The position numbers and the translations under genes were made by a program. A stretch of DNA of 64,000 bases from assembly GCA_014529385.2 (NCBI GenBank), contig CM043944.1, positions 49,521,768-49,585,767 of the forward strand, in the 5' to 3' direction. Positions within the stretch are counted from its first letter, which is position 1; each line of letters begins with the position of its first letter. Positions 46,736 through 57,542 of the stretch are shown in pieces. The DNA comes from Adiantum capillus-veneris. Its lineage: Eukaryota > Streptophyta > Polypodiopsida > Polypodiales > Pteridaceae. Below the pieces are notes generated by a model. The model had not been told where the DNA came from, did not search any database, and worked only from the letters and a program-made list of their open reading frames with translations.

Positions 46736-47127
46736 TATTGGTTTCTCTTTTCTTGCTTAAGAAGAGAGGTCCTTAAGTTGTCCATGAAAGTTGACGTGTT
46801 CATTGCAATAGGGTAAGTGGGATAGGGATCTATTATCTTGGTTGAGAAGGACTTAGATCGAGGTACACCATTGGGAACTATAGTCTTAATAATGGAGTCT
46901 CTTGGGGCTTGCCTTTGGCTTAACCATTATTGAGCTACGAGCAATCTCAACAGGAACCATAATCAACCGAGCATTGTTAGACCCTCTCCACTAGTCTTTG
47001 CAATCAACAGACACTAAACCATGGGTGTGACTGCTTGAGAACTAATCTTCTAAGGTAAAGAAGAGTAACAACTAAGGTTTTTGAGGGTACCAAAGCACAA
47101 AGTAATCTATACCTAAGTTTATTTAGC

Positions 47128-48541
47128 ATGGCTGACAATAACCAAGAGAGTAGAATGAACATTGATAACTTTGATTTTGCACATGAAGGTGCTAATGATG
47201 ATGCCCCCATGTTTGTTAATTATCTTGTTACTAGGTTGCAGCAAGCTATGGGAAACCTTGCTTTGCAAGCCGAAGTTACTCGGAACCTTTGTGCTTATGG
47301 GATTTCCCTTCCTCTCAAAGAGGAGAGAGAGCTTAGGAGGCCTCTTGATGAGACTCCCAAAAGAAGACTCTCTTCCATAAGAGAGGAGGAATCCAGAGAA
47401 CAAGAAATAAGTGAATCCCTAAGTTCCTCTAAAGATGTGGCTCAACAAAGACAGCGGTCTAGACGGTTGCCAACTCCTCCCAAGAGGAAACGGTCAACCC
47501 ATAGTCCTTCTCCTCGTCACTCCAAAAGGGAAGAGAGGAAACAAAGGAAGAAAAAGGCAAAAAAGAGGTCACCCTCTTCTCCTTCTTCTTCACCTTCCTC
47601 CTCTTCTGACGAAAGCAACAACTATTTTCTTAGAGAATACAAGAGGAGAGGACATCACAAATCTTACCCTGCATGGAAAAGGTCCCAAAAGCTCAAGAAA
47701 TTCAAAGAGATAGGAAAGAGTATCTCTTTTCTTACCTATGATGGAACCTTTGGTACCACCAAAGCAGTTTGATGCGGCCTTTGGAGACGAGGGCTTCACG
47801 GAGTCCTCCAAGCTATGTCATGTAGCTATGCACTTCCAGAAATCTGCTCGTCAATGGTTGGGTAGCCTTTGTGGCAACGATGAAGCCCCAAATACATGGA
47901 AAACTCTACGAGTTTCCATCATGAAGCAATTGCTTGCAAGCAATGAAAAGGACAAAGTGCTTACAAAATGGCAAAGTTTGAAGCTGCTCTCCAACAAGTC
48001 TATCCACAAATATGTGGACAAGTTTTGGGATTTACATCTCAAGGCTACTATCTTTCAAAAGATAGACTTCATTGAGCAAAAGCAACAATTATGTGCAGGA
48101 TTACATGAAGAAATGGCCGAGTACGTCAACTCTCAACGGCCTAGTTCTATCACCAAAGTAATCCACCACACTATGGTTGCTTCGCTCATCAATTTCCAAC
48201 AATGGGCTAGAAGGAATGCCAAGCCCATGGAAAGCAAAGCCAAAATTGATGCAAAGGGGAAAAACAATGCCCACAATTCTTCCCAAGGCAATTCCAACAA
48301 CAACAATCGGTCCAAGGAGAAGGGAGTTCACAAAGTTAAAAATAAACTCTCTTCTAAAGAGCTAGAAGCTATTCGTAAGGACCACAAATGCTTCAAGTGT
48401 GGGGAGCAAGGACATGGCTATCGTTCTTACCCCAAGAGAAATGCCCGTAATGAGGCTCCTAGAGCTTCCACGATCGAAGCTCCAAAAGAGGATGCTCATT
48501 GCAAAGGATCACCTCTCTCCTATGATTGGGGAAAGGTATGA
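47128..48541 (+). pseudogene. Gypsy G2 gag, one frameshift
   Basis: The start is the ATG of MADNNQESRMNIDNFDFAHE at 47128. The first 214 codons include the S/R/K-rich stretch RKRSTHSPSPRHSKREERKQ. A frameshift near 47740-47770 leads into 47738-48541, with the capsid core FDAAFGDEGFTESSKLCHVA, ARQWLGSLCGN and MKQLLASNEKDKVLTKW. The knuckle reads CFKCGEQGHGYRSY; the last ligand Cys is Tyr, while G1 keeps the Cys. A TGA after DWGKV then splits gag from protease, where CGA-to-TGA is likely. Confidence 0.93.
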
Positions 48542-48871
48542 GAGAATGATGCCTTCATCTTGGTTGACCCTAGCTCTACTCACAACTTCATATCAACGAA
48601 GTTGGCCACTAAGTTGGGCATTCAAGCTTTTGAGATGGGAGATGTTGTAACTGCCGATGGAGCTTTCAAGGGACAACAAGCCTCCGTTACTCCCTTGATT
48701 GGGATGTTGAGGCTTCATATCCAAAGCTATGTCGTCAAAGAAGAATTTTTTATCCCTCCTCTCCAACATAAGGATGTAATCCTAGGGGCACCATGGTTCA
48801 ACCGCATGGCTTCCAACATGAAGTTCCCCGAAAGGAGAATCTACTTCACCTACAGGGAAAAGAGCATGTAA
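48542..48871 (+). pseudogene. Gypsy G2 protease
   Basis: In frame with the preceding gag after one TGA. The motif is VDPSSTHNFIST, where G1 has FDPGST, so the conserved Gly next to the catalytic Asp is Ser here. It continues TKLGIQAFEMGDVVTADGAF and HKDVILGAPWF; the last contains the ILG motif of retropepsins. Catalysis is unlikely with the Gly lost. Confidence 0.88.
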
Positions 48872-49214
48872 ATGGATGCTAGTGAGTCCGGTCGTACTAT
48901 ACCACTTGTAAATTCACCTGCTTTTGACAAATCAATGAGCAACTCAATTTTGCGTACATGATTTTTGTCAAAGAGTCCCTAAAAGGTCCTAATGTTTCAT
49001 CAAATGGAGATCAAATGTAAATGGTAGAAATCAAGAAGAGTTATACTTGTCTAATTTTCTAAATGGATTCCAAGATGTTTTTATCGATGATATCCCTATG
49101 GACTTACCTCCAAAACAAGGAGATGATGACCATCGAATTGAGCTCCTACCAGGAAGCTCATCGCCGCCTAACAAGCCTCCTTATTGAGTTTCCCAAGCTC
49201 AACAAGATGAGATC

Positions 49215-50700
49215 ATGAGGCAAGTACAAGAATTGGTAGACAAAGGGATGGTGAGGCCTTGCTCCTCTCCCTTTTGTTCTCCAGTCCTTTTACTGCAAAA
49301 CAAAGATGGTACATACCGCATGTGTGTGGAATATCGAATGCTAAACCATATCACTATCAACAACAAATTTCTCGTACCACGGGTAGAAGACCTGTTTGAT
49401 AAGCTACAAGGTTTGACCTACTTCAATAGGATTAACCTTAAAAGTGGCTATCATCAAATAAGGACAGTAAATGAAGATATCCTGAAGACTGCGTTCCGTA
49501 CAACATTTAGTCTGTATGAATATCTAGTCATGCCTTTTGTCTTGACTAATGCACCGGCCACATTCAGTCGATTGATGGAGAAAATCTTTAGACCTTACCA
49601 CAAGTTCACTGGAGTCACTGGAGGACTTGGACTAGATGATATCATCATCTACTCCAAGTCCTTGAAGGAGCACAAGCAACACCTCCATGTAATTTTTCAA
49701 GCTTTGAGGGAGAACAAGCTTTTTATCAATAAAAAGAAGAGCAAATTTTTCCTTCAAGAGATTCAATACTTAGGTCATATTATCTCTCAAGATGGTATCC
49801 GTATGGATCTATCAAAGTTGGAGATAATAAAAGCATGGCCTAATCCAAGGAATCTACATGAGCTAAGAAGCCTTATTGCTGTGTGTGCATACTATAGACG
49901 CTTCATAGTCAAATTCTCTCAAATAGTAGGACCATTACATGACTTAACAAAGAAGAACGTTAAGTACTCATGGACTGCTAAAGACCAAAATGCTTTTGAC
50001 AAGCTCAAAGAGAAGCTTACCTCCCAATCAGTCCTTATGATTCCGGATCTCTCAAAGCTATTTGAGGTCCAATGTGATGCTTGTGGTGATTGCCTTGGAG
50101 CAGTCTTGCTTCAAGAAGGGCATGCCATAGCATATGAGAGTCGAAGGCTCAATACGGATGAACGGGTCTTGCGCATATATGAAAAATAACTTTTAGTTGT
50201 TCTACATGCCCTAGACACATGGAAGCACTATCTATTGGGGACTCCATTTATTTTGCAAACGGACCACCAAAGTTTCAAGTACTTCATGACACAAACCAAG
50301 CTTTCCGACAAACAAATGAGGTTGGAAATTTTTCTTTCGCAATTTTATTTTCATATTGCTCACATTGCTGGTAATCATAATCAAGTGGCTGATGCACTTT
50401 CACTATGACCAAGAGTTAATGTGGTGTCTATAGCAACTCACAATGATATATCTTCTATGATAGATGAGTATGCTACTAATCCCAACTTTAGAGACATAAT
50501 GCCAGCCCTTGCATTGGGGAAGAAAGAAGAGCATTCACCTTGCAGGATGGTTATCTTCTCAATGGCAATAGGCTATGTGTTACCCACTCCCTTCGTGAGA
50601 AAGTCATGTATGAATCTCATGCTCCTCCCTATGTGGGACATAGAGGCATTCAACCTACTCTTTGAGGAGTAGAGACGTACTTCTATTGGCCTACCATGAA
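49215..50700 (+). pseudogene. Gypsy G2 reverse transcriptase and RNase H
   Basis: ORF 49215-50189 carries the RT: VRPCSSPFCSPVLLLQNKDG, YRMCVEYRMLNHITINNKF, LTYFNRINLKSGYHQI, and LGLDDIIIYSKSLKEH. In the active site the residue before LDD is Gly, where V-Y or F-Y is usual, and the preceding strand looks altered. The palm end and thumb follow (FLQEIQYLGHIISQDGIRMD). RNase H starts FEVQCDACGDCLGAVL. A TAA after IYEK and a TGA in the ADALS-PR motif break it, and a frameshift occurs near 50510-50690. Confidence 0.93.
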
Positions 50701-51184
50701 AGTAGACATACAAGAGTATGTTTCAAAATGTGTGGTATGCCAAAAGACTAAGTATGATAGATGGAAGCAACTTGGATTACTCCAGCCATTGCCAATCCCT
50801 AATTCACCATGGAAGAGTTTATCCATGGATTTTATCTTTGGATTACCCAAGTCTATCCATGGGAATACAGGGATATGGACAATAGTCGACAAGTTTAGAA
50901 AGCAAGCATACTTTATTCCTGTGAAAAAGACTATTAAGGTACACCAAATGGCAACCCTCTTCATATCTCAAATTTTCAAACACCATGGATTGCCAACATC
51001 CATCGTGTCAAATAGAGATTCTAGAATGACCAGTAATTTTTGGAAAGGTCTCTTTGAAAATCTAGGTACAAGATTGAATTTCTCTTTGGTCTATCACCCA
51101 CAAATGGATGGCCAAAGTGAGATAGCCAATCTTGCGATTCTCAATCTACTAAAGACTTATGTTACAAAAGTAAATCAACATTCA
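50696..51184 (+). pseudogene. Gypsy G2 integrase, interrupted
   Basis: Begins with the zinc-binding end CVVCQKTKYD. The core has D in SMDFIFGLP, D in SNRDSRMTSNFW and E in YHPQMDGQSEIANL. The frame then runs into the 672-bp insertion after VTKVNQH. Integrase residues look intact, but the C-terminal domain is separated from the core. Confidence 0.92.
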
Positions 51185-51856
51185 AAACCCGAGGAATTCA
51201 CTCTATATAAAAAAGGGGATGCCACCTACGAGCGGACAACTTTGATAAAATCCCTATATACGACTCATATTAGGGAATATGACCCTCTTTTCTACGGTTA
51301 TACAACAATTAATGAAGAAAACTATCATACCCCTATCTTACATATAAAATTTAAGCCTCACATGATCTAATGGAGTAAAACTAGTCAAAGAGTGTGTATA
51401 GTGACTGGCAATGTACTAAGGAACCACTTCTGTTGATAACTAGATGTACCCTCAATGTGTCTTAGTTTGACTTTCAAACTATGTGCTCGATCAGCCTGCA
51501 CTCTAGCTACTCTCCAATTCTGACCCTACAAAGCTGGTGTAATGACCTGCTCCAAATCAGCCCTTATCTATGACCGACTTGATGAAAAATTTGATGAGTG
51601 ACCTGATAAAAAACTTCCCCTAAATTCATTCGAGTTCTAGTGCACATCGATGACCAATCATTACAAGTAATCAACTCGGGTCAGGGCCCCCCTTGGCCCC
51701 TCCCATAAATATGATACCCCCCTCCCTTATTTTCAGCTTGGGAGATAAATTATTGAGGGCCTACCCCTAATTTATACGCTTGTGTAACTTGTAAAAAAAC
51801 CCCCCGCCCCTGCACTTACATGGTGCGATAAGTTTTCCATGGTGAATCCCCTGGGG
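51185..51856. mobile_element. 672-bp insertion in the G2 integrase, possible TIR element
   Basis: Compared with G1, this segment splits the codons matching QRSQWKKYLP. TTCA lies at both junctions (51181-51184 and 51857-51860), consistent with a 4-bp target duplication, or 3 bp if TCA. The ends carry weak inverted repeats: CCCGAGGAATTCAC on the left and the reverse complement CCCAGGGGATTCAC on the right. The sequence between is not retroviral. A frame fused to integrase reads through it to 51370. Class unknown. Confidence 0.55.
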
Positions 51857-51860
51857 TTCA

Positions 51861-52551
51861 CAATGGGAAAAATACTTACCCCTTGTAGAGTATGCGTACA
51901 ATAATATTGTCCATATTACTACAGGAAAGGAACATTTTGAGATCATAGAGGAAAGACCTAAAAGTCCCTTGTTACTTAAAGTACATGGGAAGATCTTCGT
52001 TGCTGATGAGTATAGCCGTGACCTACAAAAATCTTTCCAAAAGATTAAGGAGGCTATATCCATCTCTCAACAAAGGAAAAAAGCACATAAGGTCCTTATC
52101 GTTCAAAGAAAATGATTGGGTCTTACTCAAGTTTTCCAAGGCTCGATTAAGGCAAACAATGGGCAAAAATCCTATGGGCCATCAAAAGTATTATGCTAAA
52201 CTAGCAAAAAGATACTATGGTCCTTTTCAAATCTTGAAGCCAATCAATGACATGGCTTATCAACTCAAATTGCCCAACCATTGGCTCATACACAATTCTT
52301 TTCATGTGAGCCTACTTAATCCCTACAAAGGAGAGCCATCTAGAGAACCAATTATTGAAGACCAAGAAGAGGTGCTACAACCCGAAGCTATCCCTCGGCA
52401 TGAAGACAAGGTACTACAACATGGTAAGATTATCCGACGGTATCTTATTAAGTTCAAAAATTATCCTTTTGAAGATGCTAGATGGATACAAGGAATACAT
52501 CTTAACTGTACTATGAACCTTGTCAATGCTTACAATGCTACATTAGAGTAA
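51861..52551 (+). pseudogene. Gypsy G2 integrase C-terminus and chromodomain-like tail
   Basis: It resumes with WEKYLPLVEYA-like sequence, then a frameshifted 51985-52551 frame. That frame contains SKARLRQTMGKNPMGHQKYY, KRYYGPFQILKPI, HNSFHVSLLNPYKGEP and a terminal HGKIIRRYLIKFKNYPFEDA with RW. The last stretch has the hydrophobic and aromatic spacing of a chromodomain and is in frame here, whereas in G1 it is frameshifted. A deletion shortens the part after GKKHIRS. Confidence 0.9.
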
Positions 52552-52892
52552 GCAAATGTACATGTTTCTTTTAAAAGACCAATATTTTTGTCTTATAAGA
52601 CTAATTCTCTTTTTATTGTGCACAAATTTAAGTAGTATGCATGCTTAGAATCATGTTTGTGATGACGACGTCTCTAAACACCAAAGTAGAATTTGTCACT
52701 CTACTTTGGGAGAATGAATGGACTCAAGAGCAGACATGCTTGTGGCAGTTAAGTCTTCCAAGCCCAAATGGATTAGCATCCATCTTGGAATGATGTAGTA
52801 GGTAAAAAGGGATCCTCTACCCGCTAAGAAACATCAACTAATGACTAAGGCTTTATCTCTTCTACCTCATAGTCGAGGACGACTATGATTTC

Positions 52893-52905
52893 AAGAGAGA
52901 GGTAA
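52893..52905 (+). other. Polypurine tract of Gypsy G2
   Basis: AAGAGAGAGGTAA before the 3' LTR start TGTCATA, identical to the G1 tract. Confidence 0.88.
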
Positions 52906-53915
52906 TGTCATAAAATCTAATATCTGACCAACCCAAATGATTTTCTTATATTAAACTGATCATTTAATGTAGGAGAATAAACGGGAACAAGGGTTAGAAT
53001 ATAGACATGTGCTTATGGATAAGGGTAATGGGTCCAAATGGGAGATGGTATATCAAAGAGCAATTCCAGTTAATGGGGCTTAAAAGATCTTAGGGTTAGC
53101 TTCATTAAAAAGACCTCCAAAGGTTTGTGTAAAAGTCCTTAGACCTTAGGTTAAAGCTAGGCCTATGTTTGAGGTGCTTGATAATTAAAAGTGCATGAGA
53201 TGCTTGATAGCTAAGGTGCAACTTAAGCTAGGCATGTGCTTGAAGTTCCAAGTCAATCCCTACAAGGAGAGGGCGAGCCCTTGAGGCTAGGGGGATGGTA
53301 GAGAGAGAGGCCATACTCTAATTAACCCTATGATTGATGACTAGGTGCTTAAAAAAGTAGGGGGCCAAGTTGCTTGGGCTTGAAAGTTAACATGCAAGCC
53401 TACAAAGGAGGGGGCAATCCATGCAAGTAGGGGGGTTGTTGGATGACTTCTCTCTATCCCAAAGGGCACCCCTTGCTCAAGAGGCAAGAAGGACACATAT
53501 CAAGCCCCTAGCTAGGTTGCTCTCAAGGAGTGTCCAAAGCCTATTGGTTGATCCTTAGAGAGGTCCAATAAGAATTTAGCTAATTAAATTAATTGTTTAG
53601 GCATTTATCAAGCCCTCTCTCTCAAAGAGGAAAGGAGGACACTTGTCAAAGACTACCTCTATTGCTTGACTTGACCCAGGCTTGTGATTGGCTAGGCTTG
53701 AGAGAGCCAATGAGCAAAAAATATGAGCTAGAATGAGGGGTCGACCCAAGAAACTAGAGGGGATTGCTTGCAAGATATACTCCCTCCCCCCAGACACACA
53801 CACACACACTCGCATTGTGTGAAGTGCAAAGTGCAAGAGCTCCATCTCCTTCTCCAAGCTTGTTGAGTAGTTGAGAGCTAGCACCAACACTCTTGGCTAT
53901 GGAATGCAATGAACA
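52906..53915 (+). repeat. 3' LTR of Gypsy G2, truncated
   Basis: Aligns with the reverse complement of the G1 LTRs, from TGTCATT to the block CCAACACTCTTGGCTATGGA. Then it stops; the rest of the LTR is missing. It lacks the clean 45-bp array of G1 but has related CTTAAGCTAGG text at about 53220. Confidence 0.85.
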
Positions 53916-54904
53916 CGGTAGCTTCCACTTGTGGAATTTTGAAGACCTGATGCTTCTTGCAGCTAGGGTTTCCTTTGTGGACTCTTTTGCCCCTATGTTG
54001 GACCTAAATTGATGAGATTTGGTCAGTTTAGTGACACAAAACCTTCAACTTTGGCCATTTATGAACAATTTTGGCTTGGTCTGGAAACTTGTAAATCTTC
54101 TGGAGTTATTGTACAGAGTATGATGGTGTACTTCTTTTGTGAAAATGGGCTAGGTGGCAGTGACCGCGGTCACTGACAATGGTGAGATTTTTGGACCTGG
54201 ATCATTTTTGTAGCTTCCCCACCTCTTGTTCTACTCAATGACACCTTGCACCACTGAAAATCGCCATTTAAAACTTGTTTAGACGAGTTGGTTCTCCAAC
54301 TTAGCCATAAATTCAAAAATGTTCTTTTGGCACAACTGATGGCTTCAAAAAGGAATCAAAACTTCCAAATTAGTCCTTTTATGGTATATGCAAGCGTACA
54401 AACAAGAATTTCTCAATTTCGCCCTTCCGATTCTCAAGTTATACACAATTCTTGCTTGATTAGTCACTTTAAGTTGTCCAAAGTCGCAATATGGCACTCA
54501 AAAGCAAATTTGGCTGATCTATGCAACACCAAAACTAAGTCTTAGCCTAAATACTATTCCTATCTCTAACCTAAAACAATAAAGAAACAAAAACACAAAA
54601 CAAAATAGAATAAATGAAGTGATAACGAAATAAAAGATAGCGTAATTTTTTACTCTAATCACAACTCACTGCAACCACCTACTAAACACAAACTACAACA
54701 AGACTCACAGTGTGGACTCAATGCGCAATGCACTAAAGTCAACAACTATGGACGTCCTAAACTATATGGTAACCAAAGGAGAACACTCGACTCCAGTCTA
54801 CCTGAGAGCTCAGCATGCCTCACTGACTCTCCCACCTAAAGATAAATGTAATGAATTGTAACACTCGAGCACTGGGTAAAGTCTCCGCTAATGTAACTCC
54901 TATA
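53916..54904. other. Unrecognised stretch between G2 and LTR W1
   Basis: If LTR W1 is the 5' LTR of a minus-strand element, this would be its leader. I see no gag or other coding signature. ORF 54288-54545 has no recognisable motif. Confidence 0.4.
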
Positions 54905-54922
54905 TCCCCGGCAACAGCACCA
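54905..54922 (-). promoter_or_regulatory. Primer-binding site of LTR W1
   Basis: The minus strand reads TGGTGCTGTTGCCGGGGA, one base from the LTR end CAACA. It matches, with two changes, the TGGCGCCGTTGCCGGGGA primer site known from several plant Gypsy lineages. Confidence 0.8.
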
Positions 54923-54923
54923 A

Positions 54924-55872
54924 TGTTGGCGGGGCACTGCGATCGGACGAAGTAGCCTAGCAAGAACTCAAACCAACATAAATATGTCAATCCGAGGATA
55001 TAGCTGACACGACTAGTGCATGGAAACCTCAAATGTACTAATGGCAATGCACTGAGGAGAAAGGGTCACTTGCAAGCCAGGAAGCAACTAAAGGGATAAT
55101 GCATAAGTCTCCTACGTGGTCTATCTATCACTCTTATTGTCGTTATGGTGTCAAATGAACGCCAAAGGACATGAAACTTGAGATTAGGGGTTTCTAGACT
55201 ATGGGAAAAAGGTTCCTAACAACCAAACTTGTAAAAGTCACCGTCGGGTAGGTGAGCAACCGTGACCGTTGCCATCTCTTACCTTCACAAAATATGACAA
55301 ATGAGGGGTTGTTTGGTTTCTTCTAGGGCCTACTTACCTCTGTCCATGCTTAGTTTCACCTAAAACACCATCAATAACTCACAATGAGAAAATAAACACA
55401 TGAGGAGACCTAGAGCTAACACCGCTCATTGCGTCACGCACGCGCGCGCGCACACACACACACACACACACTCAAACATAACATACAAGACATGTACAAC
55501 ATGCCAAGAGTGAGTGGAAGCAACACAAGAAGTTTCATTAGCAATGCTCACCTGTACAAAGAGTAGTCAACGCGCAAGTGTAGGCGTACTCTTCAGCATG
55601 TAAGCTCAAAAGTTATTTGATGCTTAATAATTACAAGCTTTTGGCTTATATACACAAGGTTGAAATTGGGTATTGGATTGAAAGAAATAATTATTACAAA
55701 AAATGTGGTGGACTAGGCTATATAGCCTCTCATTAAGTACAAATCTTTTTCGATAAGATCATATTTGCCCAAGTTTATGAATTACAATATCGGCTTCATG
55801 CAAAAATAAATAAGTAGGTAAATGGCTTTTGTTGACCAATCATTTGGCGTGAGTTGGTCCTCTGCTTCAACA
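54924..55872 (-). repeat. LTR family W, copy 1 (5' LTR)
   Basis: Plus-strand ends are TGTTGGCGG and TTCAACA. It shares the block AACATAAATATGTCAATCC...GACACGACTAG with copy 2 at 56160-56200. The primer site on its left makes it the 5' LTR of a minus-strand element. A CG/AC array lies at 55437-55471. Confidence 0.75.
55437..55471. repeat. Compound (CG)n(AC)n microsatellite
   Basis: CG followed directly by CA units, within LTR W1. Confidence 0.93.
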
Positions 55873-55944
55873 CTACCTCTCATATATGTTTATTCAACTC
55901 TAACAAGCCAAATGCAAATGTGGATGATGGTAGTGCCTTTTGAT

Positions 55945-55948
<4 letters not shown>

Positions 55949-55986
<38 letters not shown>

Positions 55987-56065
55987 AAGAGAAGTTTTAA
56001 TGGCCTAGGAACAATCCAAAGAGACTCCAAAGTCTTAACTCTATGTGTGTGTGTGTGTGTGTGTG

Positions 56066-56112
<47 letters not shown>
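55949..56112. repeat. GA and GT-GA microsatellites before LTR W2
   Basis: GA 55949-55982, GT 56045-56067, GA 56069-56112. The second GA array ends exactly where LTR W2 begins. Confidence 0.95.
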
Positions 56113-57048
56113 CTGTTGCGTGAGCGAATCACACCACCCATAAAGTACACAACCTACATCAACATAATGTCAATCAAGGACATAGATGACACAATAGGCA
56201 CATAGAGGAAATCTCTTTAGCTTGTCAGGCTAAGACCATCCTACACATACAACACTCTGGAAGGCCAACTAAATCACAACCTAGAATCTCACTGCTCTCA
56301 ACTACAAAACCTACCCACATACACACAAACGGAAGAAAACTCGTCAAATCATTCAAGAATCGTATGAAACTTAAGCAACACCGTCCCCTCACTAGGATAC
56401 AGTTGTCCCAAAGCCTCTACACTCGAAATCCTAGCTCTAAACCCATCTACGGAAAACACATATAAAAATAGAGCAAAATTTTGAAATGCCCGAAACTAAA
56501 ATCTATGAGTACCTATGTGTAGCTTATGTCGCCACGACTCTAATGACTACTTGCACGTAGAAAACAGACATCATGTGATATACTTATGGTCACGAGTAGC
56601 TCATAGATGCGCGGGCACGTATGCTCCGTTCCGCAAGGAATGCTTGGTGTTGTCTCATAGCTCATAACGAGGCTAGCATGATGGTGTTGTCGGTTCTCCA
56701 ATGTGATGAATGAGTGGGGAGTAGCGCAGGATGAAGCTCACGCTCTCTCTCTTCCTCTCTCACACACAGTCGACGACAGCTTAAAACTTAGATTATGAAA
56801 AAATGTTTTTACAAAAGTGACCTAGGTACCTTATATACTAAGGCTACCTTAGATTAACCAAACATAGAGTTTGAGGGGTCAAATGGCTTGGTATTTACAA
56901 TCTAGAAGTACCATTGCACCTCGGCTTCTGCAACTAGACTACCTACTTATTACAAACGATGTTTATAACCATAATCCTCATCATTTCATAACTCTCAGAA
57001 AATAAGGCTTTGTTGAGTTATGTTGTGTTGTTGACCTAGCGGTCAACA
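56113..57048 (-). repeat. LTR family W, copy 2 (3' LTR)
   Basis: Starts GCTGTTGCGTGAGCG and ends GGTCAACA on the plus strand. A polypurine tract at 57049-57060 marks it as the 3' LTR of a minus-strand element whose body would lie to the right. It is clearly diverged from copy 1. Confidence 0.72.
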
Positions 57049-57060
57049 CTCCCTCCTCCT
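57049..57060 (-). other. Polypurine tract of LTR W2
   Basis: The minus strand reads AGGAGGAGGGAG immediately before TGTTGACC. Confidence 0.8.
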
Positions 57061-57215
57061 AGTTCATGTCGTCCCTGACATGACCTGGTTGTCGATGTCG
57101 ACGCGGTCTTTGTTGTCACTTTGCTGATGTAAAGAAAGTATAGGGTGTAGCCTTTGCACAAGCTCATCATGTTCGTCCAATCCGATGTACATAGTCTTCA
57201 CATGATTCAGGAAAA

Positions 57216-57542
57216 TCATAATTTATGTCCTTCACATCCATGCTCAGATGCAACATCTGTTTCTGTCATTATAGGTCTACTGCCAGATCTTAATTCAAAA
57301 AGAACCCAGTCTCGTTCAGCTTGACTCTTATCATCATGGATGGAGAAAGCTCTATCCATCACTTGCTCCAGTAAATCTGTCAATTCTGAGTATTTGTGAT
57401 TCTCAGAAACAACTTCTACAATCTGTAGAATTGAGTGAGTGGCTTTCAGATCTTGTGAGCCAATGACAACTTTGTAAGGATTCTGTAGAAATTGTATGGT
57501 TAAACCTTCAACTTCTTTAAGCCAAGTTGCACTCCCATGCAA
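57216..57542 (-). pseudogene. Unrecognised ORF, probably from the LTR W2 element
   Basis: A 108-codon minus-strand frame (WLKEVEGLTIQFLQNPYKVV, LLEQVMDRAFSIHDDKSQAE) sits about 160 bp upstream of the polypurine tract. Its composition is protein-like. Position suggests the 3' end of the element coding region, but no RNase H or integrase motif is visible and the family is unknown to me. Confidence 0.35.

Larger units (their letters stand above)
46379..53915 (+). mobile_element. Ty3/Gypsy chromodomain retrotransposon G2, truncated LTRs
   Basis: A plus-strand relative of G1. Order: last ~345 bp of the 5' LTR, primer site, leader, gag, protease, RT, RNase H, integrase, chromodomain-like tail, polypurine tract, then the first ~1 kb of the 3' LTR. 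Neither LTR is whole, so both flanks were trimmed and no target duplication can be seen. It retains the RT domain that G1 has lost. A 672-bp foreign segment interrupts the integrase region. Stops and frameshifts are frequent, more than in the Copia at 19019-24204. Confidence 0.93.
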
